From NCBI GenBank assembly GCA_013398275.1, contig VZSE01013216.1, positions 2,191,917 through 2,255,916 on the forward strand: a stretch of 64,000 nucleotides of DNA. The letters are read 5' to 3'. The DNA is from Promerops cafer (taxonomy: Eukaryota; Chordata; Aves; Passeriformes; Nectariniidae). The notes under the pieces were generated by a model that saw nothing but the letters and a program-made list of their open reading frames with translations, did no database searches and had not been told where the DNA came from. The position numbers and the translations under genes were made by a program. Of this stretch, positions 40,801 to 52,800 are shown in pieces (position 1 is the first letter of the stretch; each line of letters opens with the position of its first letter).

Positions 40801-43800
40801 TGATTTGCGTGCACAGCTGGAACAGCAGCTCCTTGGCTACCTCCTGTTTTTCCAACAGTCATATCTTGTTAAATTTGTACCCTTTTCATGCATTCCTCCT
40901 TGTCTTTGCTGACATTTATGAGATTAGTGTAGGTGTCATTCCCAAATCACGTGTGCCTAGCTTTAATTTTAAAAGTTCCACATTCAAAGCATTGAAGACT
41001 GTCATTTGTGGCGACATTTTGGAGGAGTGTTTATGTATTGCATAGCAGTAGGTGTCATGCTTTTGTTGTCTGTGCAAACAAACCCTGTTGGTTTTTCTGC
41101 CAGCTATGTATAGATTACATTAATCTTGTGTTCTTTCCGTCTCACTCTGTGTCTCACTATCTGGGGTTTTTCCATGTATGTGTTGTACTTGTAAATTGAA
41201 GTGAGAAAAATGATAATGCTTAGTATGCTTCTTCTGTCCCAATAGGAAGAGCAAGTCTGTCCAAATATATTCCCTTTCTGGAAAAGACATTGCATTTTTA
41301 CTTCCTTCTACTCTTGTCGTGGTATGAATTCTCAGAAATATGAAATCACCCTTCCCACCTTCATGTTCCTTTAATAAAAGCCCCCAAGAAGGGAGGAAGT
41401 AGGTCTGTTTTTAATCAGGAGTCAGGACAGCTGAGCAAAATCCATTTTCTCAGGGTTTTTTCTGTGAGTCAGGAGGATAAAGGCAGTGTTCTACAAAATT
41501 TTTTGCTCCAATGAATGATGCTGAGATTTCTAGATAGGAAAAGAAGACACTCATATCGATTTTCTTTCTCATTCTCTTTCCTTCATGTTGAGGATTCTGA
41601 GATAGCAAAGGATTCTTTCAGAGACCACTCTGTGTTCCATGCTTCTATCAGATGCCCCCAATTTTTCTTCATTACTTTTCTTCAGTAAAGGGCAGAGGGT
41701 ACACAGATGCTCAAGGCAGAAGGGAGCTGAAATTAGGGAGGAGATATACTGGTCTCCTTGAAAAATTTTTGAGGTCTGTACCTGATGTAGGACATTTTCT
41801 GAAGGATAAGTGTTCATTTTCACAGAAGGTGCTTTTTCTCTACTGTGCATTTTTATGCCAAGTTACAGATATGTTTTGAAAGAGACATATTGAAGGAAAA
41901 GGTTAATACTTATATTTCCAAGAAAGCTGAGCTAAGAGGTGCTGCCTTTGAGGAGCTGGGGACAACGAAGAAGTGTGGGAGGTGAGAGCTGGTATCGTAT
42001 ATGTAAATAGAGTATATGGTTACAGAAATAATCTTCCTTACATTCCTTATAGTAAAAACTACTATATGACACCTCATATGTACCAGCAAGAGGTATTTTT
42101 CAGAATTGTCCCTGAGGTTTGTTTTGTGAAAAGGCACATATGCCTTGGTGAAAGGGAAGTTTGAAATTGTGGATCTAAAAAATTATTCTTAAACATTCAG
42201 GTAGTCTTTTTGATTTAAATCTTAATTATCTTCGTTTTAATGGAAGACTGTCATTGATTTTGTTCTACAAATTACTTATCAGAATGTTCGTAGAAATAAA
42301 ACATACTGATTTCCTTTATATTCCCATGATGAACTAGCACATGCTGATCTACAGTTGCCATTTTGTCCACTAATGTGAAATCCCTGTCCCTGCTTCCTTG
42401 CTGGTAGTTTTTCAGAAGTTCAGTGAGCACTGCAAATCGCCTGAAGAGTGGAAAATTCCCCTGTCACACAGATGCCCTTATCAGCAGCAACCAGATGGAG
42501 CTCTGAGCCAGGCACATTATCAATGTTAAATTGCCTTTTCTGAGTGGAGAGGATTAAAGCATTCCTTCAGAAATGGATGGCATAAGCTGCACACTTAGGG
42601 ACAGGAATATTCAGAAATGTTGCTATTTTAAAAATATAGGAAAGTATCTTAACAAACACTGCATACCAAAATGTATTATTCTTTCAAGTTGATGAAGCTG
42701 AAATTCTTAAAAATAATTTGTTTTGAATAAAAGTCATCCTGTAGTTTCTTCTTAAATGTATGGGGGGGGCAGGTGGGGATGTTCTTAGCTTGGATATGTT
42801 ATGTTCCTAAAATTCTAGAATAGATTTTAATATGGATGCAGTCACATTATATTGAACCTAAAATTGTTTCATTTTTCATTAAAGGACAAAATATGTTTAG
42901 AACGAGATTTGCAGTTTGGATTGAATTAGCAAAACAACACTTCAGAATAAGAGAATTGTATTCCTTTATTTTAATCTCAAAAATGTGTGTTGACTTACTA
43001 AAACAGGCTCTAAGAGAATATAACATAAATTGTTGGCTCCAAATCTTGAGAGTAAAAGATAATGCAGCAGTGAAACATCCAATTCCAAAATTAAGCAAAA
43101 TTATAAAATTTGGCCTAAACAATTGGTGCCCAAGTATCAGATTACAGTAATACTAAGAAAAAAGCATCAGTGTGGCATGCAGAGATTGTGACACAACTAC
43201 TGTTTCATACTAATGAGCTGCAGTGAATAGCGTTTCATTCAGAATTAACCTCCAAGTCTTTTATTAACTAACTTATCTATAAAGGGCAGTGTTTTAATTA
43301 TAATTTAGACTGTATTCATATTTAGTTGATGCCATTGTACTCTATGATTGTTTAAAGTGAAACAAAAGCTCTGCCAATAAAGAGAACACGTTTAAGATGT
43401 AGGATTGACTGAAAGTTAGCCAATCTGTATATTGTCTTTACAGATTTGCACATAAATTCCCTTATTATGATGTGTGTGCATACAGAAGAAAGCCACAGAA
43501 TTAACATTTTCAAATTCTTCTCTCACAACTCAATACAGTACTATGTTAATATAGTACTTAAAATCATGTATGACAATATCTTGATTAAGTTTATTTTGTT
43601 CCGAGCTGTATTTTGGCAGTATTTAACACTAAAGATTAGTTCACAGTATTATTTTATTTAGTGTATGCTGGGAGTTTGTCATTATTCATTTGGGTCTGTA
43701 GAAGCTTGAATAATGTTCCATTCAATACTGTTGTGTTTTTCTTACAGAACAAACTTGGAACTTGAGCTGGTCCATCGAGGAGGAAATTTGTGTTCAGGAG

Positions 43801-46800
43801 GTGCAAGCACAGCTGGGAAAAGGTCATGTTTAAGTAAGTTTCATGTTAGTAAATGCCTTATAAATTATTAGAATATTGAATAAAAATGTCTCGTTCTTTC
43901 TGGTATTTTCTAAATTACATAAACTTTTTCCTTTTAAAACCCTTTTTTTTCTGCCATAAGGAGTCTTTGATTTTTTGTTTCTGTTAGAGAAATCGGAAAA
44001 CTAATTTGCACAAATTCTTCATTAGAGCTGTTCATATCTTGTGACTACAACTATTTAGAAATTGTCATACTATGCATGTAATATTTTTTTACTAAGTTTG
44101 GAATTTTTGAGTAACACTAGAAGTATTTTAAGGGTTAAGCAGGAAAGCTTTGTTTCACCCTGGTTATTGCTAGCAATAGGAAATAAGTTTGTTTTCTGAA
44201 TGCTAATATAGCTCATGACTCGATGTCATACTTAGAAATATGCAGCTACAACGTCCCATGTCTTTAATTTGCCTAGTTCTTCCACAAAGTTTTGCAAATT
44301 TTCTTTCATAGAAATTTTCAAATTTTGTTGTTCTAAAACCTTTAATAATTGTCAAATAAAGCAACTTCTTGCTCCCAGAAGTGTTCTTTTCTTAAAAGAA
44401 AATATTTTAATCTTTTACTGGAATATAAACAGTTACAAGTGGACATTTTCTTTTGTCAGAAAAAGTTGGGAAGCCTGCCAGAATACTGCTGCTACTACTA
44501 CTTACGCTTATTTAAGTCAAGCTTATATAGCAATAGCAGAAGATTCTGTAGGAAAAAAGAAAGTTTAGGCCCGCCTCTGTCTTTTGGTACAGAGTTTCTG
44601 GGGGATGCTTTCCTCATCCTTTGAGGTGACAAGCCACCAAGGAAATCTCCCCAGGTGCTATGCTGTCCACATTCCCTCTAGGACAAAAGCCTTCTGTTAC
44701 TGCCAGGAAATGTAGTTCGACTAATTTCATTCATGTGTTGTTAATTTAAAAAGTAGTTTTAAACCGTGCTGCACATTGTCTCTCCCCACCATCATTACCC
44801 CCTTTTCTCAGCTGACCAAAGTACCTGAAAAGCGCGTGCGTTAAAAAAACATCTCTAGATGTGTGCAGATTTGAAGCATATAGTCAGCCAGGGTTCTGTA
44901 GATTATTTATAATTAGACTAAACTGTATTTTTAATTGTATGCTCACGTAGTAAGATGGACACTTTCTCCCTGAATTTTGGCTTCTTACTAATATGTTACC
45001 CATTTCACAGGCATGTATTTGGAAGAACATGAATGAGCAGGTTAGAGTGGAGATTTCAGCTTAAAATGGAAAACTTTTTGAAAGTGAAAAAATTTATAAT
45101 GATGTTACGCATAATGAGAGTGTATCTTTGTTTTCATATGGCTTTACTGGCAATAAAATTTCTTGACATTTTAGAGTTTAGAAGAATGTATGCAGGGAAG
45201 TGGCCGGTAATCTGCAAGGTCATATTTTTATCTCACTGAGTTTTTCAAAATCAGGACATCTCAGTTTTTATGTGGGATTTATATTTTAAGATAAAAGTGG
45301 AATGAAACACATTCATTACATCTTAAAACACTATGAAATGTTTGACATCACATCAAATTTTTGTTACACATACCTATTTAAAAGCTAGCTAGCTAGGTAA
45401 ATAGATCTAAAAGATAATGGATTTTCTGAGGGTGCCTCACCAACTAATGTCAGTAAGTGCTGGAAGATTATGATTTTGCAGAGAGTTCTTGAACCACTGG
45501 ATTGGTGGGCAGCTTCCTTTGTGTACATCTCTGTAGCTTCACTGTTGCTATTGGCACTACATCAGTTGATACAAAGGGAGAAACGACTTCAAAGTGTTTT
45601 GTTCTCTGGTGTTATTAGAAGAAAAAAGAAAGAAAGGGGAAAAAACCACCAAGCTACCAGCCTGGTAGCTGACACTAGGAGGTTTGTATAATACATTATT
45701 TAATTTTTTTCATAGTCTTACCACACCATCCCTTCAACATCCTCTTGCATAAAGAAGGACTCTTACATTCTTAGGACCTGACTTTGCAAGAAAGCATACC
45801 TTTTGCTGACAGTCCGTGAAAACGTTTGTCAGGAATTTTAATACATATTTCTCAAGCCTTGAAATGCATGGAAAACACTTTAATCACTGGAGAAATTTCT
45901 TTTTGGAGAATTACAAAATTAAAAATGATACATGGAGGATGTATTTTCACTGGAGAATTGTCTTATGCTGGATGAATACTTCAGCTAGGCATGACAATTT
46001 TAAGTACTGTTTAAATTCATACGTTACATTTACCTATTTTTCCAGCCTTTTTAGTATTTTTCCATTGACTCTGTATGTCTCAGAAAAGGAATAAGTTGTC
46101 CTTTCATCAAAATAGAGTACTGGAACAAACTAAACTTATTAAACTTACCAAAAGTTTAGAGATCCTTCTCACACATGGGAAGTAAAGAAATTGTCTTCTT
46201 AAAGAGAAGCTTTAAGATCACATCAACTGTTGCTTTTAAAAATACATGCTAGTTTGCAAAATATAAAATGTTCATAAAATACATCTTTTTTGGTTGGAAA
46301 TCCACTGTGAAACGGTGCATTAATTGTCTGTAGGAAAAGTAAAATAGCCCAGTAAGGAAAACTTTGTTTTCATAGAATCACAGAGGCTTGGATTGGAAGG
46401 GATGTTAAAGATTATCCCCGTTTGTATTCAGAATTGTGTATATATTTAGGGAGAAGAAAACTTTTTCCCCATGATGTGATTTGACTGTTTAAATATACTT
46501 GCACACAGGGGTTTAATCTGAAATTACTAGAATATTGATTGAAAAGCATATTGATGATTTTTTTTAAACCCTATAGCATATCTTGATTTTATTTTCTTTT
46601 TCTGCTTACAATACATTGCACTTTGTTTACAATATTTTTCTGTTCCTTTCTTAAACTGTTGTGTAGTTTTGAGTGTGTTGTACTAGTGCTTTTTCCTTTA
46701 GCAGTTGCTAAAAGGATTGTAGTCATATTTCTGATACAGGGGTTTGGACAGCATTTTATCACAATGCACTTTTTTTTTCCAGTTTTGGGTAGAATGGTAA

Positions 46801-49800
46801 ATTTTCTTATTTATATCTAAGTCAGTCATATTGGTGTTTTTAATACTTATCTTGCACCCCAGGAACATTCAAGGCCTTCCAGGTAAAGGCACTATGTATA
46901 TGAGTGTGTTGTTGCATTAAGCAGCACAGACGGGTGAATGTCATCTATTCATTGTTAAAATGTCCACATGTTGTTTATGTTCTGTATCAGTACTTCGTAA
47001 AATCATTATGTAGCAATCTAGTCATATTTAATCTTGCATGAAAATAGACCTGTTTTTTAATGTAAGGTAATGGGATTCTCCTAGAACAGACCAGTACAGT
47101 ATTTCCATTTATTATTATTATATTTAGGTTTGGACATTAGGCTAAACATGACGAATGGGAGCAGAGTTAGCTTTACATATATAGCAGGGTTTGTTTTCAC
47201 TTAACCATTATATAATTGTTCATTTCCCCTTCCATATCCTTGCTTTTAAGTAATGAAAAATTGCAGTTCTGTAGATTCATATTCTGAAGTATATTTTATC
47301 ATCCTTCCATAGTCATTTATTTTTCTAAGAGCAATCCTGTTTTTGAAGTCTCATTTAAAATGTACATTCAGCTTCATCATTGTCTTCTGCAGTGAGAAAA
47401 GAATGGTTTTTAAAATCCATACCCCATCTAGAACTTGAGTACTGTTTTGTTAAAGTCTTCCTTGCACAGTGTTGAAACTGCTTTTGTTTTTAAACATCTT
47501 TCATGTCAGGTTCAGCAGAAGTAATCTAAAACATTACCTGGTTTGGCTTTTTCTGTGTGTGAGGTACTGAGGGGTTTCTTTTGTGATTAAGCATACCACT
47601 CTGTAGTAGTCTTGTAACAACTGTGAAGTTCAGTGATTAGATATTGTGGAAAATGGAATATGTTGTCCCAGGTGAGCTGTTACAGCAGCAAACATCAGGG
47701 AAGATGGTGGGAACAAATAGGTCAAGAGCTGTTTAAGTAGATTGCACCATGAGGGCAGCTCCTCTTGGGAAGTAAAATTAAGAATGATTAATGTAGCTCT
47801 TAGTATCAATGACCAAGTGTGTGTGAGAAGAATGGTGAAGAAAATTTGGCTGCAAAATTGCCATTTTAAGGCTTAAAGTTTTGTATGTGTGTGCAACCAA
47901 AAAATGCAAATAGTATCCTATTACTTTTTACTGAAAAATCAAGTCCTATTTGAAGGACTATATTACAGTTTTAGAGTCTAAAAAGTTAGGGAAAATTATG
48001 ATATATAACAACTGTACAGGTCTTAATTCTCTGTTTTATAAAGTTTAATAGACCTGTTTGTCTTCATTTCCGTATTTATCAAACAGGGACAAAACACAGC
48101 ATTGAGGCTGAATAATTATGATTTCTCTAGTTTTTATATAAGGCCTTGAGCAACCTGGACTCATGGAATATGGCAGGGATCTGGGGAGGTTGGGACTAGA
48201 TGATCTTTAAGGTCCCTTCCAACCCTAAGCATTCTCTGATTCTGTGACCTCTCTTTAACTTGTGTAGATGATTTTCTTTGCTATTCTTACTCTGGTAATC
48301 TTGCAGTGGTTGATGAACAGTTCCACAAAATTTAAAAGTTACATATAAATGAATTTATAATCTTCCTTTTTTACCTTTCAAATAGTACTTTTCTTTCTGT
48401 CTGTTTTTTTGGTTTTTGGTTTTGTTTTTTTTCCTTTTTCCCCTTTGTGGGAAGGATAGGATTAGGGTTTTGGGTAAAGATTAAATATTTTATCCTCTTG
48501 TCCTCTGGCTTCAGTTTCTCTGTAAATGAGCTCCTTATCCTTATGCTTCCCACAAATAGCAGTCTGGCATTACAGCATCAACTGCATTAATTGGAAAGGA
48601 CATTACTTACAACTCAACATGAAAAAATTATTTAAGAGTTGTTTAAACTCTTGTTAAGTAGAACATCTAGCACCTTTGTGGCTTCTGCAATTGCTCTAAA
48701 CATTGAGAAACAGTATTGATTCGTGGGAGTTGTTTTTGTTGGTTGGTTGTTTTGGTTTTCTTTTTCTTTTTCAGAAAATAAAGAGAATAAAAGAAGTTTT
48801 CAGGAATGCCTTGCTACAGTGGGTTTCTGTGGTTGGTTGGGCTTTTGGGTGTTGCAGAATTTGGGTTTTTAGATTTGTTTGCTTGGTTTGGGGTTTTTTT
48901 CAGTTAGGAGCTGTCAGTCTGCAGATCCTTGGCGCCCATTCATGCTAACTTGAAAAAAGAAGTTTTTCTCACCAGCAGATGATCTTGAGTATTTTCTAAA
49001 ACATTTGGTATGCCACTAATATCTAGTGTGGGAGAAGCAAAGATAGATAATGTTAGAATTCTGTTGCTAAAGTTGATTTCATACACTGGCGAGTTTGGTG
49101 TAGAGGGTAATTAGCTGCTTCATCAGCAATTAAAACTTTGTGAAGATGTAAGAGATTTTGTATAGACTATCCAGTCTTAATGCCTTAGTAGGCTTTTCCT
49201 GACCTTCATGTGTTTTCTTACTGATTCAAGTCTTCTGGATCAGTGATGAATGGGAAGATGTTGTCAGCAGCTCTTTGCAGCTGCTGTTGCTAAGTGGACT
49301 ATGTACATCTCTACTAGGAGAAAAATATTTCTCAATCTCCTTGTTGACAGTCAAGTCCCATCTGGTTGTATCAGGTGGTTTTAGCTATAATCTGTATTCT
49401 TCTTGATAGTCCCAGGAAACTGTGGGAGAAGAAGGGGGAAGCATCCCTGGTCTGGTAAGATCTTCACAGCTGAGACAAGGATGTTTTCAATTCCACCTGC
49501 AGTGAACTGCTATGTCACTGTGTGTATTGAAAATATGTAATATTTAAACATACAACATTATATGTATGTAATATATATGCAATATATAATTATATATTAT
49601 TTATATAATATTATATATTATATAAATATGTAACATTGTCAATATGAATACTGATTTAAGAAATGTAAAAAGGGAAATCTGGATCAAGACAGAAAATTCC
49701 ATGACAGCAGTATATGTCCTAAAATAAAGAGAGACTGGGGTATAAACACATTATCTAGACTATTGCAAGCAATACAAAGGCAGCTAGTTACTTAGCTTTT

Positions 49801-52800
49801 GTTTTCATTATGACAGCCCATTGCTCTACATTGTGGAATTGGAATTAATAACAGAAAACATCATCTGATTTGAACTCTGGTAATTTGAGAGTTTACCAGT
49901 CAAGAGACCAGAAAAAAAACAAGTAGAAAAAAAGGCAGCAAAACTTACATAGAAATTTGGGATCACTTTGGCAAAGATCAAACCAAGATTACGAGTGAGA
50001 CCAAAACTTAAATCTGAATGCAACTTCCTGAATCACTCATTTTTGGCAGTGGAGCACAGCATTTTTAGAATTTCTACCATTCATCTATCAAATTGCTGTC
50101 TTTTTATGTCTTGAATTTAGTCTTCTTTTGTGCTGTGCATATCACACTAAACCTGAAAAGGGCTGTGAAATTGCCTTTGCGGACTTCTGCTTTTTGCATT
50201 ATAACCTAGCAGAATATTTTTAAGAGCTTTGTTAACATCTGTAAAATGAGTGTGCTTTATTATTAAAAACAGTGAAGAATGCAGCTGCAGGTGCTGGTGC
50301 AGTGTGGATATATAGACAAAATACCAGTTATCTTTAAGGTTTGTGAGAGGAGCAATATTATAATGCTTCCTCTTATAGCTTCAGTCCCAGTGCAGACAGT
50401 GTCTGATCCACTGAGCTGCTTTTTTGAAAGTACAGATTCCAACTGAGTTTAGTGCTCCTCTCTCACAATAGATTAACTCCAAGAAGTAAATCTACCAAGA
50501 ACAGCAGTGACAATAACAAAATGACAATAATTATTTTCATTATTTTAGAAATGGATTGAGGAATGCTAATACGACTGAAAGCTAGTTCTAACTCCTAATC
50601 CAGGCGATTCTATGAAACGTTGTTTAAGCTTTACATATATTTTACGAAAACAAAGACATAAGCTGAGAGAGTTGTTACAGCAGTGCGTCAGTGTAGGTAA
50701 TACTCGAATCTATGATCATGTTTTAAAACAGTAGTAATCTTGCCCACTCAAATGTCTAAAGTTTAGAATCCTGCCAAGCCCCTGATGACTTGCAGCACTA
50801 AGTTATATTGTGCATCCAAATTGTGTGATTTTTATATTTATTCAAATTATCTGGATGCAACCTGCCTCAAATACTATAAAGCTATTAGAGGAGGAGGATC
50901 ATATTCAAATTTTTTCAAATTTTGTTGCTGCTGCGGTTTCTGAAATTAATACTCTTCCTACAAAAATTGTTTAAGAATTATCTTTTGGTGACTCTGAGCT
51001 ACAGGCAGGTCCTGCCTTTTCCCCTTACAGGGGTTAGCTCTCCTGGAGAGAATCGGCTGGAAGATGGACCGTGAGGGGCAGAGGGGTTTGGGATACCTGG
51101 TGAGGTTATGGCCTTCCTTCCCACTCTTCACAAGCCTGGGCACGATTGAAGTTTGTGGGCCGTTGTCATGGTAATGTTTTGCCGCTACTTGTTTAAAAAC
51201 GGTCCTTACATGTATTTTAAAGGTTCCAAGAAAATAAGAAAATGGGAGGACGTTCTATATTTTTATGCTTATGTTTTGGAATTATGCATTCCACAAATAC
51301 ATACCAATACAGGAAAAGCCCTCGGGTACTCCTTTGGCTCAGGGCAGGTTTCTCCCAGTCCCTCAGGCATAAGGACGTGGTGCAGCACCAAGCACTTGGT
51401 GCACAATCAAGTTGCCAATCAAGTTCTTGCTTTCCAGTGCTCTGGTGTTTTCCTTGGCTTTCTCCAGTAGTTCGTAGTCATAGAAAGTGCTAAGTAAAGC
51501 AGTTGGAGTGACTGTGGTACAAAGCAGAAATAAACTCGGCGTGTGCCTGTGGCTGGAGCTGTTCCGGGCGGCGGGGCCGGGCGGAGCCGCCGGGTGGGGC
51601 TGCGGCGCTCCCGGCAGAGCCGCGGGGGCCGGGGGTGACCGTGGGCTCTCACCTGGGGCCGGGCTCTGCCTCCGGGCGCTGAACGCGCTCGCTGCAAAGG
51701 AGCCGCACGGCCTCCATCGCAGCCAAAACCTGCTGTCTTACACGGCTGCTAAACCGCATTTTCCGGGGCAGATCCGGTCACTTCTAAAATGTGTCTCCAT
51801 TCCATAAATGTTACACGTTTGGAGATTGGAAATAAATTCTCCAGGGCTAGAATTTGATGCTTGCATGCTTAATTTCATATTAGTAAAAGCTCGGGAGAGT
51901 AGCTGTTAAAGGAACAGGGGATGAATTAATTACTCTGAACAATTTGTTTTTTTTTTTTTTCATTTTGCATAGTTGCTCATTTCTGTTTAAAGCAAGGAGC
52001 AATTGAGGGAAAAAAATGCCTTCATTTTAGCGAACAGGCAGGAGGGAAGGGACGGATATTTTAATGGGTTTCATTCCAAATAAAACCATGCTTGAGGGTT
52101 TTTTTTATTATTTTGATGGAATATGAGTATGTTTTCAGAGTTTTCAACTTTATCAGCAAAGCAGTGGTTTAGTAAGAATTTCTTGCCAGGAGAAAAGATG
52201 ACTTATTTTGTCCTCATTGACTGTTTTTATTCAGAAAGCAGGTGGTAGCTATCAATTCCATTGCCATCTACAGCTCCAATTATTTTACAAACCCCAGGAG
52301 CTAATTACAGCCCTCAGGCTCTGGCAGTCAGCTGATTTCATCATGCGACTCTTTTGGCCATTGTATACCTCTGAGTAATTGTCTATTTATGGAAAATAAA
52401 TTAATAGCTGCTGTTTCTACTTGAAAAAGAGGACCTGTGAGTGTGTAGGTTGAGCAAGTGGGTTTTAAAGAGAGGGAGAGAGATTTAGAGAGAAAGATGC
52501 AAAGGGATTAATTGAAGGAATAGGGGGTGGAGAGGAAAGATGATCTCAGGATACTAAGGGAAAAAGTTAAAATGACAGGGAGAAAGGAAGCAGGGTCGTA
52601 GAAAATTGAACAAGAGAAAAGCATGACACCAAATAGCAAGATACAGTGTGACAGGAAGAAAAAAGTAAAAAAAATTGTGGGAAATTATATTTTAATTATT
52701 TCAGTATAAACCTATGAAGATAAAAAAAAGATTCATTGAAAAAAAGGGAAGTCTGAATCCCGAATAGTCCCTGATCTAGTTGAAGATATCCCTGCTCATT

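Noticed and set aside
51419..51807. Open frames on both strands across the CpG-rich block (106 codons plus, 92 codons minus)
   Set aside because: High GC alone removes stop codons. Composition is Gly/Ala/Arg/Pro-rich on both strands with no domain or splice support, so the DNA is more likely regulatory.
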